From Notamacropus eugenii (taxonomy: Eukaryota; Chordata; Mammalia; Diprotodontia; Macropodidae), in assembly GCF_028372415.1 (NCBI RefSeq), contig NC_092877.1, positions 387,487,342-387,551,341 of the forward strand: 64,000 nt of DNA. Reading direction: 5' to 3'. Both the position numbers and the translations under genes were made by a program. The notes beneath the pieces are model-generated. The model did no database searches and was not told where the DNA came from. It saw only the letters and a list, made by a program, of their open reading frames with translations. Every line of letters starts with the position of its first letter. The first letter of the stretch is position 1. Positions 1 to 11,295 of this stretch are shown piece by piece.

Positions 1-94
1 GGTGTACCACATTCCATCTCCTGCCACCGCATGGTGGTTCACAGAGGGTCTGTCCCCCATGATTGGCAGGCCCTCCCTTTTCAGAGCTGAAGTT

Positions 95-290
95 TCTCCC
101 CAGACCTAGCTCAGTATCACTTCCTACAGGAAGTCCTCTGTGATGCCTGCAGGTATCAAAGTTCTTTTCTTCCTCAAAGCACCTTGCATCTAATATTAGT
201 CTGACATGTTGTGTCCCCTGAGAATGTGAACTCCCTGGAGGAAGGGGATGTATTGTCTTTGTATCTCCAGTGCTGCACAGAGAGTTCCAA
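95..290 (+). mobile_element. L2 LINE 3' end (relic)
   Basis: The decayed string reading roughly aggaagtcctctgtgatgcc, then ggaaggggatgtattgtctttgtatctccagtgc, follows the end of the mammalian L2 consensus (gagggcagggactgtct, tttgtatccccagtgc). It lies in intron 8 of ATP2A3. The terminal tail is lost. Confidence 0.55.
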
Positions 291-559
291 ATGGAGTTTG
301 CTGGTGGGGGAGCACCAGAGGCAGCAGAAGCTTCAGGAGCACCCAGCCCAGAGACATAAGGGCTTTAGAAAGAGATTGCAGGGAACACTTTGCTAACCTT
401 GGGCACAGCTGGCACTGACTGGCCACTCTGTTGTTCAAATAAGCTCTGGGTCACAGTTCCAGGACAGAGGGGAGCACCGGGGCTTAGTCACAAGGAAAGA
501 AAAGGAAGTACTAGAGCAATGAGCACACCTCTCCTTAGATCCTACCACCTTGGAAGAAC

Positions 560-2276
560 TGAAAACTTACAGACCCCCAGAACTAGCTCCAAAAGCAGGA
601 ATAAGAAAGACCTGAAACCTGAGATAGTGCTCCCTCTACCCCAAGCGCAGAGCCCAACCTTAACATAAAGTTCAAAGTCATGAAATAGGCTGGGAAAATG
701 AGCAAAAAAAGAAAAGAAAAAAGAAGCTGACAATAGAAAGATACTACGCGCACAAGGAAGATCAAAACACAAACTCAGAGAAGACAACAATGTGAAAACA
801 GCTACATGCAAAACCTCAAAAAAAAATGTGAACTGGTTGCAGACCACCCCCAAAAAATTCCAGGAAGAGCTTAAAAAGGATTTTAAAAATGAAATAAGAG
901 AGGTAGAAGGGGAAAAACAGGAAAAGAAATTAGAGTGAGGCAAGAAAATCATGAAAACAAAGAAAGAGTCAACAGGTTGGTGAATGAGGCACAAAAAATT
1001 CAGTGAAGAAAAGAACTCCTTAAAAATAGAATTGGTCAAATAGAAAAGCAGTTACAAAAGTTCACTGAAGAAAACATCTCTTTAAAAATTAGAATTGGGC
1101 AAGAGGAAGCTAATGACTCCATGACATATCAAGAAACAATAGAACAAAATCAAGAGTGAAAAAATAGAAGAAAATGTCAAATATCCCACTAGAAAATAGA
1201 TAGAAGAGTGATAATTTAAGAATGATTGGACTACCCAAAAGCCATGATCAAAAAAGAGCCGACATCACTTTCAAGGAAAACTGCTCTGATCACCTCCTGA
1301 AATAGATCCCAAACTGAGAACTCCCAGAAATGTTATAGTCAAACTCCAGAGCTCCCAGCTCAAGGAGAGAATGTTTCATGAAGTCCAAAAAAACCAATTC
1401 AAATATCATGGAATCACAGTCAGGATCACATAAGATTTAGCAACTTCTACATGAAAGGATCGAAGGGCTTAGAATATGATTTCCCAGAGGGTAAAGGAAC
1501 TAGGATTACAACTAAGAATCACTTACCCAGGAAAAGAGTATAATTCTTCAGGGTAAAAAACAGAAATTCCATGGACTAGAGGTCTTTCAAGCATTTTAAT
1601 GGAAAGATCACAGCTGAATAGAGTAGAAAATTTGACTTTCAAATACCAGACTCGAGGGGCATAAAAAGGTTCAAAGGAAAGAGAAGTCATAAGGGATTCA
1701 ATAAGGAATGTTTACATTCCTACATGGAAAGATGATACTTCTAACTCCTAAGAATTATCTCTTTTAGGGCAGTTAGATGGAGCTCACGTAGACAGAGGAC
1801 ATGCGTGTGAACTGACTGTAATGGAATCATATCCAAAAAAAATAAAACGAAATGAAATAGAGGACTTTCAAGGCTTCCTGATGAGAAGACCAGAGCTGAG
1901 CAGAAAGTGACAACCACGAGACTCAAGAGAAGCACCAGACAGAAATCATAAGGGACGCAGTAAGGTTAAACTGTCTCCATCCCTGTAGGGGAAGACCACA
2001 CATGGAACTCCTAAGAACTGTACATTATCAGCGTAGCTAGGAGTACACACAGCAGAGGGCACAGGCATTGTTTTGATGGGAAGATCTGCACAGAAGAAAT
2101 GTCGGTGAAAAGAGGGATGCACTGAGAGAAGGAGAGAGGAAGAATGGGGACATTTTCTCACATAAAAGAGGTATGCAAGGAAGGTGGGGAGCATGGCGGC
2201 AGCAAGGAAGGTGGGGGGCATGGTGGCAGCAAGGCTTGCACCTTACTCTCCTCAGAATTTGTTCAAAGGAAGCATA

Positions 2277-2375
<99 letters not shown>

Positions 2376-3865
2376 ACACACAGTTGGGGATAGAAATCTA
2401 TCTCATCTAATAGGGAAACAGGAGGTGAAGGGGATAAGAGATATAAGGTGAGTAGTGATAAAAAGGAGCTTGGATTAAAGGAGGCAGTAGTCAGAAGGAA
2501 AACAGACTTTTGAGGAGGAACAGGATGAAAAGAGAAAGAAGGATAAACAGAAGAAAATGGGATGGAGGGGAAAACACTCCTGGCCATCACTACTGTGAAT
2601 GGGATGAGCTCCTCCATAAATAGCAAAATGAATTAGAAATCAGGATCCAAAGATATACAGTGCACAGCAGACATGCTTGAAGCCAAAAGACACAGAAGTA
2701 AATGACGGGCTGGAGCAGAGTCTAACACGCTTCAGCTGAAGTAAAAAGAAAGCTTACAAAAAGGCAGGGTCGCAATCATGAGGCCAGACAAAGCCGAAGC
2801 AGACCTAATTAAAAGAGACAATCGGGAAGTACATTTTGCTAAAAGGTACCATAGACAATGAAGTAATATCATAAGAATTTACAGCAAGTTTCTCCAATAA
2901 AGGCTCCATTTCTCAAATATATACTGAGTATAGAACTGAGTCCAATTCATAGAAATAAGAGCCATTCCCCAACTGACAAATGGTCAAAGGATATGAACGG
3001 GAAGTTTTCAGAAGAAAGAATCAAAGCTATCTATAGTCATATGAAAAACTACTCTAAACCACTATTGATTAGATAAATGCAAGTTAAAACAACTCTGAGG
3101 TACTTCTATCTATCAGAAATGACAAATGCTGGAGGGGATGAGGGAAAAATAGGTACACTAAATTGGTGGACTAATGTACTGGTGCAACCATTCTGGAGAA
3201 TGCCCAAAGGACTACAAAACCACGCATACTCTTTGATCCAGCAATATCACTACTAGGTCTGTATCCCAAAGACATCTCCCCAGAAAGGGGAAAGGACCCA
3301 CATGAACAAAAATATTTATAGCAGCTCTTTTTGTGGTGGCCAAGAATTGGAAACCGAAGGGATGTCCATCAGTTGGGGAACGGCTGAATAAACCATAGTA
3401 TATGATTGTGATGGAATACTACTGTATTGTGGGGAATTGTGAGGAGGCTGGTCCCAGGAAAACCTTGGGAAGACGTGTATGAACTGATGCAAAGCGAGCT
3501 GTGAAGAACCAGGAGATCTTTGTGCACGGTAGAGCGCTGTTGTGATGATGACGTCAGCTGCTCCGATTAAGAATGATCCATGACAACTCCAAGGGGCTCA
3601 TGATGAAAAGTGTTCTCCCCCTCCAGAGAGAAGACTGATGGAATCTGATGCAAAGGCAAGCATCACTTTCTCACTCTGGTTTGGTTTGGTTTGGTTTGGT
3701 TTTTTACAATATGGCTAATTTGGAAACATGCATGACCTCACATGTATAATTGATATCACATTATTTGCCTTCTCATGGCAGGAGGGGGGAGGAAAGGAGA
3801 GACTGTAGAACTCAAAATTTAAAAAAGAAAAGAATGCTAAAAATAAATAATAAATTTTTAAAAAT
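560..3865 (+). mobile_element. Diverged L1 copy: ORF1 relic, spacer, ORF2 endonuclease fragment, ORF2 3' end and tail, with most of ORF2 deleted
   Basis: Remnants occur in normal L1 order. About 690-1600 is an A-rich ORF1 relic: a coiled-coil part, then an RNA-binding C-terminal part readable with frame changes as FKYHGITVRIT and LRITYPGK. About 1630-2570 is spacer, with an expanded microsatellite. About 2580-2880 resembles the endonuclease start of ORF2 (VNGM and a DLIKRD-like motif). 2880-3600 is the 3' part of ORF2 plus 3' UTR, including a tatttatagcagctcttttt stretch. It ends in an A/T-rich tail near 3840-3865. The reverse transcriptase core is missing, and many stops are present. It lies in the sense opposite to ATP2A3. 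Confidence 0.8.
2279..2382. repeat. Compound microsatellite (CT)30(CA)16 TA (CA)5
   Basis: An uninterrupted CT block switches directly to a CA block with one TA interruption. It is expanded within the L1 spacer. It produces artificial Ser-Leu and Thr-His open frames on the + strand and Arg-Glu frames on the other. Confidence 0.95.
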
Positions 3866-3870
3866 GTTTG

Positions 3871-3976
3871 TGGGAGGAAGGAAGGAGGAAGGGAGAAAAG
3901 AAAGAGGGGAAGAAGGAAGAGAGGTGGGGAGTGAAAGAAGGAGGGAAGAAAGGAAGAGAGTGAGAGAGAAAGAGAG
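3871..3976. repeat. Purine-rich (GGAA/GAAA)n tract
   Basis: Imperfect polypurine immediately 3' of the L1 A-rich tail, probably grown from that tail. Confidence 0.85.
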
Positions 3977-6224
3977 CAGACATTAGTTCTTGGGAGAACG
4001 TGTGGGGTAAAAGGGGTCTCTCCAGAAGGGCCCAGGAAGTGCAGCTGGGGCCACCTCTCTGCCCTCAGCAGGGGTCCTAGGCTGGAGAAGCAGCAGCTGG
4101 GTCTCTCCAAGGAGAATGGAAGGACCGTTTACATTTGTGACAAACAGCCAGGAGGAAGTAGCTGCACATTCATCCATAAACAGGATAGGACCGCACTTTC
4201 CAAGTCAGCCCAGATCTTTTGCACAGGCGGCTGGCACAGAGCCAGTCCTCGGACTCCCAGTGAAGCCAGCTGGGGCTTCTGCCCTTATATGGCTGGGAGG
4301 AATTCCACTGGCTCCAGGGAAAGGCCTAGGAGGAAGTAGCTCTGTGGCTCAGCTCCCCTCCCCAGCCCCCCTCAGGCCTTCCCAGCCTTTGTTCATTATT
4401 GGAACTGGGGACAGAGCCCAGAATGCAAAGGTCACCTGTCCCACAAGTGCCAAGAAAACTTGGCAAGCTTTAAAAATCTCCAGGCTGGGGGCAGGAGAGT
4501 CAGAGATTAGGCTAAGAGTGGGCGTAGGAATTAAGGTTAAAACAGGATCACCTGGGATACCTGAAGTGCCAGCTCACCAGCCTGCAGGAAGCTTCTTCCC
4601 AACCAAAATGTATACACAGATTACCCATTGGCCCCTCATTGACCCCTGCTGTTGAGATCAAGAGTGACTACTGGAATCCCCTTTGGCCAGATGGGAAAAC
4701 TGAGGCACACAGAGGAGCCTTCTTCACCTTCTCAATGCTCCCCCATATTAATGACTTTTCTATGGGATTATTCCCCAAAGAAACTTCCTCAGACGTCTTG
4801 TCCTGACCTGGAATGAGCAGTAGCCCCCATCTCAAGCTAGGGAGCAGAAGCCTCAGGGGGTCCCATCACTTGTCCTCAGAAAAGCTCAGCGCAGAACACT
4901 GGCCACCAGGAAGGGATAGGTGAGGACTGGCTGTGACCAACACCTTCAAAGGGGTGTGCTAATGCCAGGCTCCTGACCTTCTAAAGGGCTTGGGTTTCTG
5001 GGCCTGGCTTCTGCCACCATGCTAAGTTATAGGCTGCCCAGGACAAAGCTCTGTGATCCCTCACAGTCAGCCCTGGGCCCTGGATATGGACAGAATGATA
5101 ATACTTTGAAATGGATTCAAAAATAGTTAAAGGCTTAGTCCCCAAACCCACCAATTTATGAATGACTATATTGTCAGCCTGGAAGTTAGGCTGAGGTTGG
5201 GGGGTGAGTCCCCACCATTCCAAGCAATCATTCAATGACAGTTCTCAATAAGGTGGGTGCATCCTGGGACCTGTTTGTGCGTGTGTATGTGACGGAGGTG
5301 GGGGAAGATTCTCTTTGAATGGGTCAAGAAGAGAAGCTGTGGGATTGGCTGAGAGGCACAGCCCCGCCCTTTTAGCAGGTCACTCCCCAGTGTCCATCTT
5401 GGGCCAGTTAAAGTTAGCTGATGACAGTTCCACAGTAGGTGGTCATCTGGCTGTACTCTGCTCTAGCCAGGCCCCATCCAGAGCCATCATTTAAGGAGGA
5501 TAGTGATGAGATGGAAAGAGTTCTAAGTTCAGAGTTCTTCTCCACCAGCGTAGAGAAGAGCCTCCAGTTCATGTCTTACGAGGACTGATTGAAGGAAATG
5601 GACATTTGGGTCTGGAGAACAGCTGCCCTCACAGGATGGGCAGGACCAGGAGCAGACATGGAGGGGAGCCACAGACAGGCCAGTCCATGGACTGAGCTGG
5701 ACCCTACAGCAAGGCTGTCTCCTCTCATCGCAGAAGGAGATGGGATGGCAGCTCACTAATTTCACACCAGGCCAGATTGTGCAGCTCAGCACAGCAGCTC
5801 AGGGAGCTGGGTGGCAACACAGATTCAAGCAGTGCCACAGGGTGCTGGTCCACTCCCCTGTGTCCTATTTCATAGATGGTGACACTCTGGAAGCCCAGAT
5901 AGGCCAGCATGAGGACCTGATGACTGACCTCCTAGTCCTCTATTGAGGATGAAGTCACCTCATGGACCCCTAAACACCAGCCACATGGAGCATGGGAGAA
6001 CTTGGAGAGCCAGGGCAAGAGCAGATGTCAGCTCTGCCCCACTGCCAGGAACTACTCAAGGGCAATGTGGCAGCTCCCAGTCAGGAAGGACTTCCATCTT
6101 AATGGTTACTGCCCCCTCAGAGACACTATGTAGGGGTAGAAGGAGGGCGCCTGAAGGGACCCTGCTCCACCCAAGGTAAAGAGGAGACAGAAGGGCCCCT
6201 AGGATGGTAAGACTGAGAGCTACA
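3977..6224. other. Intron 8 sequence without a recognised gene
   Basis: Mostly unique-looking intronic DNA. A short MIR-like piece lies near 4680-4740 and a weak CR1/L3-like stretch near 5560-5680. A 68-codon open frame at 5740-5946 (+) matches nothing I know. No ATP2A3 exon was recognised on the minus strand. Confidence 0.5.
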
Positions 6225-6400
6225 AGAAGCTTACAGATCATGCAGGACCAACTCCTTTATTTACTGGAAGTAAACTGAGTCCCAGGGGGAGAAAGAGTTG
6301 CCCAAAGGTACCCAAATGGTCAAAAAGCAAAGCCCAAACCCAGATCCAAGACATCAGCCCCCCCAGTCATGCCTGGCAGCCTCACTCCTCTGAACCCTTT
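6225..6400 (+). mobile_element. MIR SINE relic
   Basis: Carries the MIR core in decayed form: ttactggaagtaaactgagt, then gagttgcccaaaggtaccc and a trailing cctctgaaccc. Confidence 0.6.
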
Positions 6401-7300
6401 TTAATCAACCCCAATCCAAGGCACCAAGCACCTTCCATATCCCAATCCTGACTCCAGGTGCTGGGGAAAGAAGACAAAGTGAGATTTCATTCTACTGGAT
6501 AAGAAAGACAGACAGAGCCACTAACATCGCTTCTAGATCTGTATCCCCAAGGGATCATAAAAATGGGAAAAGGACCCACATGTACAAAAATATTTATAGC
6601 AGCTCTTTTTGTGGTAGCCAAGAACTGAAGTCAAGGGGATGCGCCTGAGTTGGGGAAAGGCTGAACAAGTTGTAGTATATGAATGTAAAGGGATACTATG
6701 GTGTTATAAGAAATGATGAACAGGTGGACTTCAGAAAAACCTGGAAATACTTCTATGATCTGATGCTGAGTGAAGTGAGCAGGACCAGGAGAACATTGTA
6801 CATAGTAAAAGCCACAGAGTGTGAGGATTGTCTCTGATAGACTGAGCCCTTCTCAGCCATGCAAGGACCTAAAACATTCCCAAAGGACTCTTGAGGCAAG
6901 ATGCCATCCACATCCAGAGAAAGAACTATGACGTTGGATTTCAGAGTGAAGCAGCCACTTTTCTCTTTTATGTTTGGTTTCTCATGGTTTCTCCCATTCA
7001 TTATAATTTTTCTATGCAACATGACTAATGTGAAAATGTGTTTAATAGGAATGTATGTGTAGAGCCCACATAAGATTACATGCCATCTTGGGGAGGGAGG
7101 GGAGAGAGAGGGGGAGAAAATTCAAAACTTATGAAGGTAAATATTGAAAACTGAAAATAAATAAATTAAATATTAAAAAAAAAAAGAAAGAAAGAAAGAC
7201 AGGAAGGCACGCATCTGACAACACAAGAAGGAAGTAACCACTAGGTGCTGAGGAGATCAGGGAGGGTTTCCTGAAGGAGGAGGCTCCTAAGTCACATGGA
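6401..7300 (-). mobile_element. L2 LINE 3' end, split by a younger L1
   Basis: 6401-6511 and 7203-7300 read as one reversed L2 3' end (accaagcacctt, ccaggtgctgggg; then gggtttcctgaaggaggaggc). The 680-bp L1 at 6512-7191 sits between the two halves, which dates it as younger than this L2. Confidence 0.6.
6512..7191 (+). mobile_element. 5'-truncated L1 3' end with A-rich tail and target-site duplication
   Basis: Begins in the terminal part of L1 ORF2 (atctgtatccccaagggatc, tatttatagcagctcttttt), passes through the 3' UTR, and ends in an AAATAAAT-rich and poly-A tail. The 11-bp direct repeat AAGAAAGACAG flanks it at 6501-6511 and 7192-7202. This is the hallmark of target-primed insertion. Confidence 0.85.
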
Positions 7301-7739
7301 GAGAGACAAGGATGAACGAGGCAGAGGTGAGAACAGCCTGTGGGATGCTAAGGACAGGAAGATCAGTGGATGCTTGGAGACCTTCACATCCTCCCCTGAC
7401 ATCTCTTTCCATACTGAAAGGGCTCTGATTGGGAGGGAGCACCTCCTGACATGCAGCCTCTCAGTGACCCCAGACACCCCCACTTTGTGACCTCCCATTT
7501 CTCCTGGTTCTATCCTCGGGGGCCAAAAGGACAGGGAGGATTCCCCTCCACACGACAGCCCGAGGAAGTCCTTTAAGAAAACCCCCAGTCTTTTCTCCCA
7601 GACTAAGCATGTCCAGCTCCTTTCATCCATCCTCATTTGGCATGAACTTTTGGAGCCATGACTTGATGTAGTTCAGGGAACGTTAGCAACCGCAACGAGA
7701 AAAGAGGAAGAAATTGAAGAAGTAAAGTTAAGGAAAGAG

Positions 7740-8510
7740 GAGCTAGAACTATTCCTGCTTGCTGGTTTACTTGGAAAACCCCAGGGAACCAGCAAAGATA
7801 CTGAGACAAGAGCTTCAGCAAAGTTGCAACAAAATAAATCCTCCAAGTCAGCAATATTTCAACATGGCTATAATGAAACAAGAAGCAATGACAGAAATGG
7901 AAATTCCAAATAACTACAAAATATTTGGGGATCAGCTTCCCAAAGCACATGAAGGACTTACATTGACGCGATTACAAATACTCCTAAGAATAAGGAAGAA
8001 CCACTTAAATAGCTGGAGGAATATTCGTTGCTCGGTTAGGCTGCACCAACATAGTAAAAATGACAATCCTTCTAAAGCTAATTTTCACTTTAATGATATA
8101 CCAATCAAATTACCAACAGGATACTTTATAAGCCTTGATAAAATACTAACAAAATTCAGTGGGAAAAAACAAAAGATCTCGAATATTAATGGAAATGACA
8201 AAAAGAAGTATGAAGGGGGAATGGTACATCTAGACTTCAAAGTGTATTATAAAGCTGCAGTCCTCAAAACCACCTGGTATTGGCTAAACAACAACAAAAA
8301 ACAGAGGCATAGATTGATGGAACAGTAGAGAGATTCAGAAACGATGGAAGCCAATAATAGCCCAGTGTCTGATAAAGTGGAAACATGAATTGCCTGGGGC
8401 AAAAACAACCTCATTTGATAAAAACTGCTGGGAAAACTGGAAGGCAATCTGGCAGAAAGCAGACCTAGATCAACACCTTAAACCACATTCCGCAACACAT
8501 TCTAAAGGAT
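7740..8510 (+). mobile_element. L1 ORF2 fragment (post-RT region)
   Basis: An open frame at 7759-8328 (189 codons) carries the L1 landmarks VYLENPRE, IPIKLPTGYF, LDFKVYYKAAVLKTTWYW and, in the next frame, FDKNCWENWKAIWQK. It starts just after the FADD box and runs toward the ORF2 C-terminus, with internal rearrangement. It is probably non-functional: there is no RT core or endonuclease, and stops follow. Confidence 0.85.
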
Positions 8511-8519
8511 TTGTGTCCT

Positions 8520-9335
8520 TCCTTTCCTCTCCTCTCATTCTCTTAACTCTGCAGCCTGGCTTCCAACCTCATCACTCCAAGGAATCTGTTCCCTCCAGAA
8601 TCGCCTTGGATCCCTTAATCATCAAACCCAATGGCCTCCTCTTAACCATCTTTCTCCTTGAACTCTCTGGAGATTTTCTGTAGCCTCTCTCCTCCTTAAT
8701 ACTCACTTGTCTCTAGAGTTTCAGGACACCACAACCTCCTGGTTCTCCTCCTGCTTGGACTATTTCAGTAGTTGTTGGGGGCTCTGACTGGCTCCAGGCT
8801 CTCCCCACTCCAGTCCATCCTCCATTCAGCCCCAAAGTGATCTTCCTAAAGCTCAGGCCTGACCATATCACCCTTCTCCTTCCCACTCACTAACTCCAGT
8901 GGCTCCCTATCACCCCCGGGACAAATATAAAATCCTGTTCGGCATTCAAAGCCCTTCTTAACCTGCCCCTTGACCCCTTTCCAGTCTTCTTCCACCTGAC
9001 TTCCCAGCTTGTCCTCTTCACACCAGCGACTCCAGCCTCCTGACTGTTCCATCTCGTCTCTGGCTATCCCCCCTGCCTAGAATGCCCTCCCTCCTCATCC
9101 ACCTCCTGGCTCCCCTGGCTTCCTTTAAGTCCCAGATAAAATCCCACCTTCCACAAGGACCTTTTCTAATCTCCCTCAATACTAGGGCCTTCCTTCTGTC
9201 TATAGTTTCTTTGCCTGCAGCCTCCCCATTAGACTGGGACCCCTGGAGGGACTGTCCTTTGTCTTTCTTTGTATCCCGTGTTTAGCCCTGTGCCCAGCAC
9301 CGAATAGGTGTTTAATGCATGCTTTAACTTGATAA
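8520..9335 (+). mobile_element. L2 LINE, RT-region to 3' end
   Basis: Runs from an L2 reverse-transcriptase-region relic (ccaatggcctcctcttaacc, ttctcctcctgcttggacta) through ccatcctccattcagcccca and ggcattcaaagcccttctta to the terminal gagggactgtcctttgtctt and gcccagcaccgaataggtg. The order is that of the L2 consensus. Confidence 0.8.
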
Positions 9336-9339
9336 TGTC

Positions 9340-9480
9340 GAGGCCCTCTGACATTCTGACTGCCTTCCTCTGGACACTCTCCAGCTGATCAATGTCCTTT
9401 CCAAACTGGAGTATCCAGGACTGACCACAAGACTCCAGAGGCACCACCTTGGTCAGTGGTAAGTTGAGTGAATAGGGTGA
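9340..9480 (-). mobile_element. CR1/L3 LINE fragment
   Basis: The minus strand encodes QFGKDIDQLESVQRKAVRM, matching the CR1/L3 ORF2 C-terminal segment (family pattern: KKDIE-LE-VQRRATKM). Confidence 0.7.
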
Positions 9481-10329
9481 TATGACTGTCAAAAAATCCA
9501 GATTAACCCAAAGAACTTGAACAATAAAATGAACAAGGAAACAGTAGACACCTCCCCAACCCAAAAGTCTTAGAGAGGCTGGCTGGCCACCTCCATAGGA
9601 TGTCATAGCTGAATGTCCTGCCCTGGGTGGGAGGATGGACTCTGGGGCCCTCAGGTTCTGGGAAGCCAACCGGGGCAGTCAGGGCTGTTGGGTTGTTGAT
9701 CATTCAGAATGTCTCAGGAAAGACCTGGAGCCAACCAAAGATGAGGGTTGTGCCATTCAGGACCATGATGAGTGACGGAGGGTCACCCTTGACCTCCTCT
9801 TCCCCTTCCTCCTCCCCCTCCTCTCCTCTTCTTCCTCCTGTTTCTTCATCCCTGGCCTTCCAGTTCATTCATTCAGCTCCTTGAGGGCTTATTCAAGTCT
9901 TCATTGAGTGGTTACAATGCTGGGGTGAGGGTGGGGGAGGATGAGAGAGACAGGAGGGGCCGGAAGGAGCAGGGTTCCCCCTCTGGGGCCTGGGGCAGGG
10001 GTAGGGCTGCCTGAGAAACAAGGTGCAACAGGAAACCACTAGAGGCTGCCTGCCAGAAACATCTATGGTCAGGAGGAAGAACATGCAGAGGGCTGAGTGC
10101 CTGGTAGAGGGAGACAGGATGCCTTGCAAGAGCTCAGAGGGAGGATTTTGCTAGAGCTGGAGAAGCAAGGGAACCCTTGGTGATCAGGCTAGAACAGTAG
10201 CAGGATCAGACAGGAAAGTCATGAGCACTCAGGCCCTTGCCATGAGGCCAGGCCCAGCTCCCAGCTCTTTGTGTGTCCCCTCTCTCTGCCCCAGCCTCCT
10301 TTCTGGAAATCATTAGAAACTTCAAGAGA
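9481..10329. other. Intron 8 sequence, nothing recognised
   Basis: Includes a C/T-rich stretch near 9795-9850. No gene or clear repeat was seen. Confidence 0.4.
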
Positions 10330-10450
10330 GGGAGTTCAGGTCCCACCTCTGGGCCTTCCTAGAGTGTACCCATAAAGTGACCATGCCTCTTTCGGCCTCA
10401 ATTTCCTCGTCTGTACAACTGAAACACCTGCAGTACCTACTTCCCAGACA
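10330..10450 (+). mobile_element. MIR SINE relic
   Basis: Contains a decayed MIR core: cctctttcggcctcaatttc, cctcgtctgtacaactga, cctgcagtacctacttccc. Confidence 0.7.
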
Positions 10451-10969
10451 AGAAAGGCCAGAGGGGAGGGACTGTGAGGAGAATGCCCTAGAAAGGTGAG
10501 GTGGAATGACGAGGAAGGGGATACTGTGAGCCAGTGCAGACTGAGAGGATGGAGAGGAGGTCAGAAAAGGTGGACCTTGTAAGCTTACTGCTGTCCTCTT
10601 CCTCCTCCCCTTCCTCCTCCTCCCTCCTCCTCCTTCCCCAAGACGCTCAGCCAGAATCTCATGGAACATCTGGGAAAGTTCCAGGACAAAAGCGGCTCAG
10701 CAAGCGAATGAATGTGTCCAATCTCCTCCAGTAACCAGAGCTGGGGGATTGAGTTACCCACTGGGAAGGGACTCGGGGTCAGAGAGGCCCTTGGGACAGG
10801 AGAAGCAGGCCCATCCTTGTCCTCCTCAGGCCCCTGCACCAGCTCCTTTCTTCTCGGCCTTCCCCAAGGCCCTCATCTCTCCCCAGGAGCAAATAGCTTC
10901 CCCTCTGATTTCACTGCGATGAGCTTCCTAACTCACCCTCCTCCACACTCACAGGACAACATGGGCACA

Positions 10970-11295
10970 TTGCTGGCCTTGGAATCAAGAAGACCGGGGT
11001 TCAAATGCTGCCCCAGATGCTTCCTGGCTGCAGGACACCAGGGAGATCACCTGGGGACAATAATAGGACTTTTCTTATTCATTCATTGTGGTGCCATGCA
11101 GGTGTCTGAGGGAGCAGCAGCTAGTCCAGGGTTCGAGTCCTCCAGCACCCCCTGGCTGTAGGACCTGCAGGCAACTGGGCTTAAGTGACTTGCCCAGGGT
11201 CACGTGGCTAGTAGGTGGCTGAGGTTGGATTTGAACTCAGGTCCTACCCACTCCAGGGCCCCGTGCTCTGTCCACTGTGCCATCTGCCTGCCCCA
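10970..11295 (+). mobile_element. MIR-like piece followed by a tRNA-derived SINE
   Basis: 10970-11045 resembles a MIR head (ggccttggaatcaagaagac). 11090-11295 is a second SINE with a perfect RNA polymerase III B-box, GGTTCGAGTCC at 11130-11140. The CORE-like body follows: aagtgacttgcccagggtca, then ttgaactcaggtcctaccca, ending tgtccactgtgccatctgcc. Confidence 0.75.

Noticed and set aside
11090..11295. Possible tRNA gene because of the perfect B-box
   Set aside because: No cloverleaf or acceptor stem was found, and the CORE SINE body follows directly; it is a tRNA-derived SINE.
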